A stretch of DNA of 64,000 nucleotides from Pedobacter suwonensis (GTDB taxonomy: Bacteria > Bacteroidota > Bacteroidia > Sphingobacteriales > Sphingobacteriaceae). Below the pieces are notes generated by a model. It saw nothing but the letters and a program-made list of their open reading frames with translations, was not told the DNA's origin and searched no databases. Location of the stretch: assembly GCF_900111825.1 (NCBI RefSeq), contig NZ_FOJM01000006.1, positions 158,506-222,505 on the forward strand, read 5' to 3'. Shown in pieces: positions 34,101 to 41,236 of this stretch; position 1 is the stretch's first letter, and every line of letters begins with the position of its first letter. The position numbers and the translations under genes are program-made.

Positions 34101-34539
34101 TTTTTCTCAGTTTGTAACCATGCTCGATCTGATTAAAAAACAATTGGAAAATAAAGGGATCAGGTATGAATACCTTACCGGACAAACGCGAAAAAGAGCT
34201 GAAGCAGTTGCCTCTTTTCAGGAAAATGCAGATATTCCGGTTTTTCTGATCAGTTTAAAAGCCGGTGGTACCGGGCTGAATCTAACTGAAGCCGATTATG
34301 TTTATCTGGTTGACCCCTGGTGGAACCCTGCAGTAGAAAACCAAGCTATCGATAGAGCATACCGGATAGGCCAGCATAAAAATGTTATGGCCGTCCGTTT
34401 AATCTGTCCTGATACTATTGAAGAAAAGATCATGAAACTTCAGGCGACTAAAAAGGATTTGGTTAAGAATCTGATCCAAACAGAGGGTAGTTTCTTTAAA
34501 AATTTAACTAAGAAAGAGCTTTTGGGCTTGTTGAGTTAA
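31153..34539 (+). CDS. SNF2-family helicase with SWIM zinc finger
   Basis: This 1128-aa DNA-dependent ATPase has an N-terminal SWIM-type zinc finger (LSCRCTTPKHKLCEHQ, about residues 88-103), a long middle region, and a SNF2 motor in the last 450 residues. Motor motifs are motif I DDMGLGKTIQVLAF, motif II FLDEAQLIKN, motif III MTGTPIENN, and the helicase C half with LISLKAGGTGLNLTEADYV and DRAYRIGQ. It probably remodels protein-DNA complexes in transcription or repair. It is a single gene beginning 24 bp after the antitoxin. Confidence 0.94.
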   Translation: MSEQVTAHPVAEQNPYDYILKDFNLKNLSQIVILKHLSGMVHTDVKGFYQLHPEQIEIDFAAFSDETSGLHFPIVQVQQNENTVKLSCRCTTPKHKLCEHQARVLYNILQRQELLIFFDSNLRQQKLAKIAIDYGLEKEANLDLLFNLRYENGQVAIRPKMDSLQPFNKEVQQNLQELLLPVSKYKAKVPIKNDSDKMILVFGQHRYYNNLIVELFEANTTKSGKVKNPLKGINPADLLFKTSDLDQLKFYSGITTFQQHYNQEQSEVEIEALKAIVKNPLKIPFYLQNSKQSGTIQANTISAVEAYLLDVDLHLSVNQRDDYYEITGRLIIEGKSYELDSLVLVHQYFVKLHHQLYLIGRLDFLRVIGFFKKQSNRLILHKTKYLEFQKIILVPLEGSIRVDYSYLKPATKNQIEEKGFDLENEQLIYLSESEDYILLTPVMRYGNLEIPVRSKKQIKAQDKLGNLFTLQRDEAAELQFVGNVLKQHPYFYEQETNDSFYLHRKRFMEETWFLNAFEEWRNKGIHILGFNQLKNNKLSEFKAKINIEVLSGTDWFETKVKVKFGKKQVALKYLHKSIRNKSKFVTLDDGTQGILPQEWIEKFAAYFSAGEVTEDAILTPKIKFASINELYEDALLDGEVKNELILYKQKFEGSNSIQEVEVPKGLTASLRHYQKDGLNWLNFLDDFNFGACLADDMGLGKTIQVLAFILSQREKVKHNTNLVVVPASLIFNWKAEVKKFAPSIKVKTIYAGERTKTTDTFDDYEIILTSYGTLLSDIRFLKDYRFNYIFLDEAQLIKNPDSQRYKAVRMLQSRNKVVMTGTPIENNTFDLYGQLSFACPGLFGSKQQFADLYSTPIDQFKDSKRAEELQKKIRPFILRRTKEQVAKELPDKTEIVLYCEMGEEQREVYEANKKEIQDYILGKQEDELPKSSMHVLKSITTLRQICNSAALLADGKSYLQASSKIDVLMEQIESKAGRHKILVFSQFVTMLDLIKKQLENKGIRYEYLTGQTRKRAEAVASFQENADIPVFLISLKAGGTGLNLTEADYVYLVDPWWNPAVENQAIDRAYRIGQHKNVMAVRLICPDTIEEKIMKLQATKKDLVKNLIQTEGSFFKNLTKKELLGLLS

Positions 34540-34560
34540 GTATTGCTATTCTAGATCGAT

Positions 34561-34598
34561 CGTCATTTCGAGCGGAGTGCAACGAAGTCGAGAAATCT
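34561..34598. repeat. REP-like dispersed element
   Basis: CGTCATTTCGAGCGGAGTGC and the following CGAGAAATCT ending match the elements at 22851 and 39811-39908. It is located just after the helicase gene. Confidence 0.72.
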
Positions 34599-34662
34599 AT
34601 TGACCTTAGTTTATTGCTATTTATTCGTGGTGATAATTTTTAGCCTCTTCAACTTACGCGAT

Positions 34663-34776
34663 CGTCATGCTGAATTTATTTTACAAGTAGAAATAGTGTT
34701 TTCAATTGCCTTGTAGCTACTACGTGGTCAGCATCTTTCTTGTAAAATAGACCCTGAAATAAAATTCAGGGTGACG
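34663..34776. repeat. Long imperfect inverted repeat
   Basis: CGTCATGCTGAATTTATTTT... (34663-34687) and CTTGTAAAATAG...TTCAGGGTGACG (34739-34776) are complementary in blocks: ATTTTACAAG with CTTGTAAAAT, and CGTCA-n-CTGAA with TTCAG-n-TGACG. It lies between the ends of the helicase gene and the epimerase-like gene on the other strand. Confidence 0.65.
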
Positions 34777-34793
34777 AACGTGAGAAGAGATTT

Positions 34794-35612
34794 CTAAATT
34801 CTAACTTCATACTTATAGCCCAAATATGCAGGTATATTTAAACTCTCCACAATCTTCCAATTTTTCTTTTCGGCAATAAATTCAGGGATAGCTAAGCCCG
34901 ATATTTTGGCTGCCTCCACATAGAAATCCATTTTTGCAGGATGGTTTGGAGAGCAGGCATTGTATGTTTGGCCGAATGCCTGTTTTTCCAAAAGTTTTAC
35001 CGCAATGCCTGCAGCATCTGCCTGATGAATCAGGTTTACCGGAGCCAAACCATTCGGAGCGTTTGTTTTTCCGGCAAAAAATCTACCTGGGTTACGGTCC
35101 GGACCAATCAAACCTGCAAAGCGGATGATCGTGTGATTTTCCGGAAATTGTTCTTTAAATAACATTTCGGCAGCTAAAACAACCTTTCCTGAATCCGTAT
35201 CCGGAATGGTTTCGCTGCTTTCATTTACTATTTTATTGTCATCAGCATAAACACTCGTTGAACTGATCATTACCACATGTTTTGTTTTTTTTTCCGCTGC
35301 GGCCAAAATAGAATTGATCTTATTTGGATAGTCAAGTAGTTCAGCAGAGTTGCGCTTCGGCGGAATACAGATAAACAGCACATCAGCTTCAAAGAAAGTA
35401 GCATTGGCAACAACCGATTCTGCCGTAAAATTAACAATAAAGGGTTTTATCTGCTCCGCTTGAAGGATTGCTAATTTCTCCTGACTGGTGGTAGAACCTT
35501 TAACGGTATAATTTAATCCGATCAGTTTTTTGGCTAAAGCCAGGCCAAACCAACCGCAGCCCAAAATCGATACGGTTTTAATATTGCTATCCTTTATAAT
35601 ATCTTGAATCAT
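34794..35612 (-). CDS. NAD(P)-dependent epimerase-like protein (YeeZ type)
   Basis: This 272-aa Rossmann protein has a nucleotide-binding segment VSILGCGWFGLALAKKL at residues 14-30. A loop SSTSVYADDNKIVNE resembles the SDR active-site region, but the classical YxxxK is not apparent. The overall sequence resembles YeeZ-like NAD(P)-dependent epimerases. Substrate unknown. TAAAGATA at 35619-35626 (TATCTTTA on the coding strand) is a near-match -7 box immediately before the ATG. Confidence 0.8.
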   Translation of the reverse strand: MIQDIIKDSNIKTVSILGCGWFGLALAKKLIGLNYTVKGSTTSQEKLAILQAEQIKPFIVNFTAESVVANATFFEADVLFICIPPKRNSAELLDYPNKINSILAAAEKKTKHVVMISSTSVYADDNKIVNESSETIPDTDSGKVVLAAEMLFKEQFPENHTIIRFAGLIGPDRNPGRFFAGKTNAPNGLAPVNLIHQADAAGIAVKLLEKQAFGQTYNACSPNHPAKMDFYVEAAKISGLAIPEFIAEKKNWKIVESLNIPAYLGYKYEVRI

Positions 35613-35659
35613 TTGCGCTAAAGATAGGCAGTTAGCGTTATAATTAGCACCTACTTACA

Positions 35660-36592
35660 TTAATTCTGTTTTTTATACATTGTTTTTGATAGTTTTAAAA
35701 TCCCATCATCATAAGGAGTAGGCTTAAAGTTAAAGGCCTTTTCAAATTTGGTAGAATCGAAATGATAATCGTGATCATACTGGTAATACATTTCTACAGT
35801 ACCCGCAACTACTTTTTTAAATAAACCGACCAGGCGTAACATTAGTTTGTTAATGGCTAAATATTGAGGTTTGGTTTCATAAATCTTGGCGGCCATTTCT
35901 ATAAAAGCTTTCCCTTTCATAGGAGCGGCAGTGGGCAGGTGCCAGATCTGGTTGCCCGAATCGGGAGTTTGTCCCAACAGGAATAAAGCTTTTGCTGCAT
36001 CTTCAATATAGGTAAAACTGTGTAGGGTATCTGGGTTTCCGATCCATTGCGCTTTTTCTTTTTTGGCAAACTTATCAAGTACCATCATATCGAAAAAACT
36101 GTTCATTGAATCTGCTCCATAAAAATCTGCAGCACGGGCAATGGTGACGTTTATTTGTCCCATTTTAGCTTCGTTCATTAATTGTTCAGCTATCTTTGCC
36201 CTCACTTCTCCTTTTAAACTGCATGGACGGTAGGGCGTATCTTCTGTCATAGGGCCATTTACCAGGCCATACATATAAACATTATCAAAAAAAATTAACC
36301 TTGCTCCGGTGTGTTTAATTAAGTTAATTACATTTTTAATAATAACCGGCCATTGTTGTTGCCATATTTTGATGTCATAAACCAGACCAGCGCAGAGGTA
36401 GATTACTTTCGAACCTTCAGCTGCTGCGAAAAGTTCTGCTTCATTTAATAAATCAGCCTTAACCCAGCTTACTTTTGGGGTGTTTGTGGCTACTGGTTTT
36501 CGGCTAACTAGTCTAATGGTTTCGTTAGCATGGATTAATTCTTTAGTAAGTGCGTTTGCGATTGGTCCGCCGGCGCCAAGTAACGTATGCAT
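35660..36592 (-). CDS. NAD-dependent epimerase/dehydratase family protein
   Basis: I start at 36592 (310 aa), where MHTLLGAGGPIANALTKEL gives the Rossmann GxGGxxG segment at the very N-terminus. The in-frame ATG at 36679 lies upstream of a -7 box on this strand (36614-36621) and so would not be transcribed from it. The extended-SDR pattern includes FFDNVYMYG and IARAADFYG; the position of the usual YxxxK is not obvious. It is 45 nt downstream of the Crp/Fnr gene's end when starts are corrected further out, and may be controlled by it. Confidence 0.83.
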   Translation of the reverse strand: MHTLLGAGGPIANALTKELIHANETIRLVSRKPVATNTPKVSWVKADLLNEAELFAAAEGSKVIYLCAGLVYDIKIWQQQWPVIIKNVINLIKHTGARLIFFDNVYMYGLVNGPMTEDTPYRPCSLKGEVRAKIAEQLMNEAKMGQINVTIARAADFYGADSMNSFFDMMVLDKFAKKEKAQWIGNPDTLHSFTYIEDAAKALFLLGQTPDSGNQIWHLPTAAPMKGKAFIEMAAKIYETKPQYLAINKLMLRLVGLFKKVVAGTVEMYYQYDHDYHFDSTKFEKAFNFKPTPYDDGILKLSKTMYKKQN

Positions 36593-36613
36593 ATCTTTGT
36601 TTTTTGATTGGTT

Positions 36614-36621
36614 CAAAGTTA
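36614..36621 (-). promoter_or_regulatory. -7 box of the epimerase-family gene
   Basis: TAACTTTG on the minus strand fits TAnnTTTG; the start site would be near 36607, 15 nt before the ATG at 36592. Confidence 0.5.
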
Positions 36622-36723
36622 TGCGACATGGAACGATGAAAACGTTAACAAAAGATAAGGATTCTGGATTATTCAGCATTGAGAACTTCTATAGCTCATT
36701 TGCTAAAAAAGTTGTCCGCGCCT

Positions 36724-37323
36724 TTATTGCAAAAGTGTTCTTTTACGGATACGGGAAAGTGAGACAGGCGTGATACCCAAAAAGTTGGCAATAAAATGTT
36801 GTGGGATGCGCTGGAAAATGTCTTTCGCTGTTTTTTCGAGGATAATGTAACGCTCTTCAGGTGTTTGCGTAATAAAGGCGGTTACGCGGTCTTCGTAACA
36901 GCAGATGTAATATTCAGCAATTAAACGACCAAAACGCTCCATTTTTAAAGCCAATAGCGGGTGATTTAACATTTGCTGAAGATTTTGATAGGAGATCATG
37001 ACCAATGCTGTTTCTTCAAGTGCCTGAATGTAGTTGGTGTTGGGTGTGCGTTTCAGGAAACTTTTATAAGCACTCATCCACTCGTTTTCAAAGCTAAAAT
37101 ATCCGGTAATTTCCTGCCCATCTTTAATATGGTAGTAACGAACGGCGCCACGGGTAATAAAGCACATGTAGTCGCATACTTTTCCTTCAACTGCAAAATT
37201 TTCTTTTTTGCCTAAGCTGGAAAAACTAAGGTACGGAGTAAAAACTTCCCATTCTGTATCGTTAAACGTTACAAATTGGGCAATACCTTTTCTAAATGCT
37301 TCCAGTTGAGCTTGTTTATTCAT
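36724..37323 (-). CDS. Crp/Fnr-family regulator
   Basis: This 199-aa protein has a cyclic-nucleotide-binding-like beta roll in the first 120 residues (KVCDYMCFITRGAVRYYHI). A short helix-turn-helix at the C-terminus follows (IPQHFIANFLGITPVSLSRI). The FNR-type cysteine cluster is absent. Regulators of this small type are common in Bacteroidota and usually sit beside the gene they control; here that is the epimerase-family gene downstream. The effector is unknown. Confidence 0.88.
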   Translation of the reverse strand: MNKQAQLEAFRKGIAQFVTFNDTEWEVFTPYLSFSSLGKKENFAVEGKVCDYMCFITRGAVRYYHIKDGQEITGYFSFENEWMSAYKSFLKRTPNTNYIQALEETALVMISYQNLQQMLNHPLLALKMERFGRLIAEYYICCYEDRVTAFITQTPEERYIILEKTAKDIFQRIPQHFIANFLGITPVSLSRIRKRTLLQ

Positions 37324-37367
37324 ATCGGTAATTAACTGGCTTAAAGATACGGATTAATCAATTATGG

Positions 37368-37949
37368 CTAACCTTTGTCCAGATTATAACAGGCCCTGCA
37401 GCGTGGCTCGTAACTTTCCTTTTCGCCCAATAAAACCGTAGCTTCATCAGCAACTGTGCGGTAACTATAGAGGGCAGGGTTACCACAGCAAACACAAACC
37501 GCGTTTACTTTGGTTACATGTTCGGCAATGGCCATTAAAGCAGGCATAGGACCAAAAGGCTTGCCTGTAAAATCCATATCCAGGCCGGCAACAATAACGC
37601 GTATGCCTTTAAGGGCCAGTTTGTTGCACACCTCAGGCAATTCATTATCAAAAAACTGTGCTTCATCTATACCCACCACCTGGGTATTGGTACCCAATAA
37701 TAAAATGGCCGAAGCGCTATCTACGGGAGTAGAGTTGATCGAGTTTAAATCGTGCGAAACCACAGCTGTTTCATGATAGCGGGTATCGGTACGGGGTTTA
37801 AAAATTTCGACATTGAGTTTAGCAATCTGTGCCCGCTTTAGCCTCCTGATCAGTTCTTCCGTTTTACCAGAAAACATAGAGCCACATACTACTTCTATAC
37901 TTCCTGAAAATTCGCCCCTTCTCCTAAAATTTTGTTCGCTAAATAACAT
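37368..37949 (-). CDS. tdk: Thymidine kinase
   Basis: This 193-aa type II thymidine kinase salvages thymidine to dTMP. The P-loop is [13 protein letters not shown] (Gly23-Thr30), followed by [15 protein letters not shown] with the DEAQF motif. A zinc-binding lasso domain has [13 protein letters not shown] and RCRACYNL. Start and length fit the family. The 560 bp upstream contain no other intact gene. Confidence 0.95.
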   Translation of the reverse strand: MLFSEQNFRRRGEFSGSIEVVCGSMFSGKTEELIRRLKRAQIAKLNVEIFKPRTDTRYHETAVVSHDLNSINSTPVDSASAILLLGTNTQVVGIDEAQFFDNELPEVCNKLALKGIRVIVAGLDMDFTGKPFGPMPALMAIAEHVTKVNAVCVCCGNPALYSYRTVADEATVLLGEKESYEPRCRACYNLDKG

Positions 37950-38511
37950 GCTGCTTTTTATTTCCCTTAGTCCGTTCTATAATTTTAAACCGAACAAATA
38001 TGAGAAATATGCATGATTTTTGGCTACTTAGTTACCAACATGATAGGTTAAAATTTTAATTGTTTCCGCAATAAAGATCTGAAATTATTTTGGGGGAAGT
38101 TGGATCAAATTTTATTAATGCTTTTTAAAGAAAAAGGAAATAATGATAAATGCAATAAGGGGTGTAGTAAGTATCCCCAATAGTATGGAGCCGCCAAAAC
38201 CAAACCAGGTATCTCTTCCATACCTACCCAACGGTTATAAGATAGCGACAGTTATTAAAACAAGTAATATTTCTATTATACCCATAAGCCAAATATAATT
38301 ATTTATGATTATGGTTAATCATTGGCAAACAATAAAAGATATTATTGGGTTTGTGATATATAATGACCTATTTTAGCAAAAAAGATGTTTATTAAAGGTA
38401 CTGAAACATCCCCACGCAAGGATACCAGGGATAAAATAAATATGAAAATTATATCTTATTTTTGAACACATAGTTACCAACATAAATCGACTAAAAATTC
38501 GTTTTAATTTT
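37950..38511. other. Intergenic region with a broken small gene
   Basis: About 560 bases with no intact gene. The 13-mer TAGTTACCAACAT occurs at 38028-38040 and again at 38471-38483, each preceded by a TTTTTG-like box. The interval between them carries the broken 57-codon membrane protein gene. TATTTTTG at 38457-38464 is a -7 box for the gene at 38512. Confidence 0.6.
38115..38285 (-). pseudogene. Small two-helix membrane protein with an in-frame stop
   Basis: Read from an ATG at 38285, the frame gives MGIIEILLVLITVAIL, then a TAA at 38235-38237. It continues in the same frame as PLGRYGRDTWFGFGGSILLG and LTTPLIAF...FFFKKH to a stop at 38115-38117. Both halves look like real protein: two hydrophobic helices joined by a basic loop, with the GFGGSI-x-PLIAFI pattern seen in small Bacteroidota membrane proteins. 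No frameshift is needed, so a single nonsense change would explain it. Whether it is expressed is unknown. Confidence 0.55.
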
Positions 38512-39744
38512 ATGATGAACCAACAAGATATTTTCAGAAAGATCGGTAGTATTTTAACAGAGTTGAATGAGCAATACCAGTTTTTGGCTCAAAACCCTCA
38601 ACAATTAAATGAATTGGAACTGGAACTTTTCCTGGCCAATGCCCATTTCCTTTCTGATCATGTTAACATCGTCAAAAAATTAAATGCCACAATCGAAAAT
38701 AAGCCGACTGAAAATGTAAAGCATACCTTATTGGCCGAACAAAATACCATTGTATTGCCAGAACCTGAAAAAAGTTATGCAAAAGAAGATGAATCTTTCG
38801 ATCCGCAGGAGCTGGAAGAAGTGGTAACGGCAGAGGAAGAGGAGGAACGGATTGATGTAAAACCTGAACAGGAAGTGCTTGATGATGAAATGATTGAAGA
38901 GGAGAAAGCTACCTCGCTTTTGAATGAGGATTTTTTTAAGCCTGACCAGGACGACCATACTTTCGAATTTGTGCTAAATACACATCATAAAAATGATCAG
39001 TTTGATTATGAGGCAAATCCGGTTGCGCATGGATCTGTTGACGAAATTTTTGATCGCCCGCTAAGCAAGGAAGAAGCAGAAATTTTGGCACGTAAAAAGA
39101 TTATTCATGATAAGGAAGCTACCTTAGGGATTCAAGAGGAGCCATTGCAAACTGAAGAAGATGAAATTGGTCCTGAGCCTTTTTTAATTCCGCATGAAGA
39201 AGCAGCCGCTGAAACAATTGCTAAAGAGGAGCCCATCGTGGCTGAAAAGGTGGAAGAGCCTGTTGTGGCCGTTAAAGCAGAAGAACCCATCACGGTAGCG
39301 ACTACCCAGCCAATTGACGCACTAAAGGATGTAAAACTGGATGATCCCATTATTTCGCCTCCGGTAGAAAAGGAGCGCCCCATATTCACACCTGAAGCTG
39401 TTCCTGTAAAACCTGTTCCGCAACCTGAAGTGATTAAGCCAGCACCAAGTTTAAACGATTTGCTTGCCAAAACGAACGCAAAAAGCAATGAGCCTGTTAA
39501 AGCGCCAATTGCCGATTTAAAACAGGCTATTAATTTAAATGAGAAGTTACTTTTTATTAAAGATCTTTTTAACGGTTACAACTTGGCCTATTCGGAAGTG
39601 ATTGATATCATTAACAAAATGAGCAGTTTCGAAGCCGCAGATAGTTACCTGCAACATAATTATGCAGCCAAAAATAACTGGGCCAATAAACAGGCAACGG
39701 TTGATCAGTTTTACGAACTGTTAAATAGAAGGTTTAGTAAGTAA
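38512..39744 (+). CDS. Conserved hypothetical protein with acidic/proline-rich middle
   Basis: This 410-aa cytosolic protein has three parts. The N-terminal helical segment (about 1-65) includes QQDIFRKIGSILTELNEQYQ. A long disordered middle is rich in Glu, Val, Pro and Lys. The compact C-terminal domain (about 340-410) includes AINLNEKLLFIKDLFNGYN and DQFYELLNRRFSK. The C-terminal domain is, as I recall, shared by uncharacterised Bacteroidota proteins. Function unknown. A TAnnTTTG box at 38457-38464 lies 48 nt upstream of the ATG. Confidence 0.75.
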   Translation: MMNQQDIFRKIGSILTELNEQYQFLAQNPQQLNELELELFLANAHFLSDHVNIVKKLNATIENKPTENVKHTLLAEQNTIVLPEPEKSYAKEDESFDPQELEEVVTAEEEEERIDVKPEQEVLDDEMIEEEKATSLLNEDFFKPDQDDHTFEFVLNTHHKNDQFDYEANPVAHGSVDEIFDRPLSKEEAEILARKKIIHDKEATLGIQEEPLQTEEDEIGPEPFLIPHEEAAAETIAKEEPIVAEKVEEPVVAVKAEEPITVATTQPIDALKDVKLDDPIISPPVEKERPIFTPEAVPVKPVPQPEVIKPAPSLNDLLAKTNAKSNEPVKAPIADLKQAINLNEKLLFIKDLFNGYNLAYSEVIDIINKMSSFEAADSYLQHNYAAKNNWANKQATVDQFYELLNRRFSK

Positions 39745-39810
39745 AGCGGCAAGCCATAGGTATTTAGCGGAGGGCGTTTAGAATAAATTTATAATCGTAC
39801 TATTAAAAAA

Positions 39811-39908
39811 AGTCGTTCGACTGAAGCGTAGCGAAATGGAGAAATCTAAATCAAAAGCGCTTTTCAAGATAGATTTCTCGACTGCGTTGCACTCCGCTCG
39901 AAATGACG
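39811..39908. repeat. Two REP-like elements in inverted orientation
   Basis: A left copy (39811-39847, ending GAGAAATCT) and a right copy in reverse (39871-39908, AGATTTCTCGACTGCGTTGC... to GAAATGACG) flank the palindrome AAAAGCGCTTTT. Together they form a hairpin of about 100 nt between the converging genes at 38512 and rodA. Confidence 0.75.
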
Positions 39909-39942
39909 TATTTTAATAAGGGTACTTACGAGTAGGTGTGTT

Positions 39943-39977
39943 GACTACGGACTCTAGACTAAAGACTTCAGACTAAA
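39943..39977. repeat. Heptamer array GACTNNN, five units
   Basis: The perfectly phased units are GACTACG, GACTCTA, GACTAAA, GACTTCA and GACTAAA. The last unit contains the rodA stop codon (complement CTA, 39973-39975). The words are the same family as the array at 4963-5036. Confidence 0.82.
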
Positions 39978-41235
39978 TAAATCCCATCCGGTTAGAATCC
40001 AGTTTCAAAAATATAAACAAGAGGATAGTAAAACTCCATAATGAGGAACCGCCATAGCTGATAAAAGGTAAGGGAATCCCGATTACGGGAATAATTCCGA
40101 TGGTCATTCCGATGTTGATGAATACGTGGAAAAAAAGGATACAGGCCACACTGTAGCCGTAAACTCTTGAGAAAGTAGATCGCTGCCTTTCTGCAAGATT
40201 GATCAACCTGAGCAATAAAAACATATACAAGCCGATTACAACCGAACAACCCACAAAGCCCCATTCCTCACCAATGGTAGAAAATATAAAGTCCGTACTC
40301 TGCGCAGGCACATAACCATATTTAGTTTGTGTACCCTGTAAAAAACCGCGTCCCGTTACCTGACCGGAGCCAATGGCAATCTGCGATTGGATGACGTTAT
40401 AACCAGCACCCTTATTATCGGCTTTAAGGCCTAACATGAGCTCAATCCGGCTACGCTGATGCGGTGCTAAAACTTTTTCATAAGCAATTTTAACTATAAA
40501 TAAATAGGCGATGGCAATAATGGTGACCAATACGGTCGAAATAATAATCTTCTGTTTCCGCCTGTTATTATAGATAAAAAGTCCGCCGATTGTGGTTAGG
40601 ATAAGAATTAAGATGTAAGTTGGTACCAAGAAATCTGCTATAAATAGTACAATCATGCCTAGAAAAATCAGCAGGAAATAACCCGATAACCCCTCCCGGT
40701 ATAATGGGAACATAAAGGCGAGGAAAACCAGTGCAGACCCTGTATCGGGCTGTAGCATAATCAGTAAAAGCGGAGCCAACACGATTAAGCCGGCGATAAC
40801 GATTGATTTTATATCCCTGAATTTTGGATTAAATGTGCTCACATACCTGGCTAAAAGTAAGGCTGTACCAAACTTGGCGAATTCTGAAGGCTGCAGTCTG
40901 AAAGAGCCTATGGGGATCCAGGCCTGGTTTCCACCTACATTTCGCCCTACAAAAAGTACCACAACGAGTAAAAATAAAGTGGCTCCGTAAATAAATGGTG
41001 CAAATACATTAAACAATCTGCCGTCAAACAATAAGATTGATAGACCTAATATTAAGCTGGTAATAACAAAAATTAACTGTTTTCCATAACTGCTTCCAAA
41101 ATCGAATCCTGTTGCTTTATCTGGATTGTAGATAGAAGCATAAACATTGATAAAACCAACTGCACACAAGGCAATATAGATTAAAACAGTAATCCAGTCT
41201 ACATTAAAAAAGAAACGGTTTCCCTGTTGTTGCAT
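39973..41235 (-). CDS. rodA: Rod-shape SEDS glycosyltransferase RodA
   Basis: This 420-aa polytopic protein polymerises lipid II for cell elongation together with PBP2. SEDS landmarks are FRLQPSEFAKFGTALLLARY, LLIMLQPDTGSALVFLAF, QSQIAIGSGQVTGRGFLQGT, STDFIFSTIGEEWGF and GIPLPFISYGGSS. It is last in the mre-mrd operon, 1 nt after mrdA. Confidence 0.96.
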   Translation of the reverse strand: MQQQGNRFFFNVDWITVLIYIALCAVGFINVYASIYNPDKATGFDFGSSYGKQLIFVITSLILGLSILLFDGRLFNVFAPFIYGATLFLLVVVLFVGRNVGGNQAWIPIGSFRLQPSEFAKFGTALLLARYVSTFNPKFRDIKSIVIAGLIVLAPLLLIMLQPDTGSALVFLAFMFPLYREGLSGYFLLIFLGMIVLFIADFLVPTYILILILTTIGGLFIYNNRRKQKIIISTVLVTIIAIAYLFIVKIAYEKVLAPHQRSRIELMLGLKADNKGAGYNVIQSQIAIGSGQVTGRGFLQGTQTKYGYVPAQSTDFIFSTIGEEWGFVGCSVVIGLYMFLLLRLINLAERQRSTFSRVYGYSVACILFFHVFINIGMTIGIIPVIGIPLPFISYGGSSLWSFTILLFIFLKLDSNRMGFI

Positions 41236-41236
41236 C

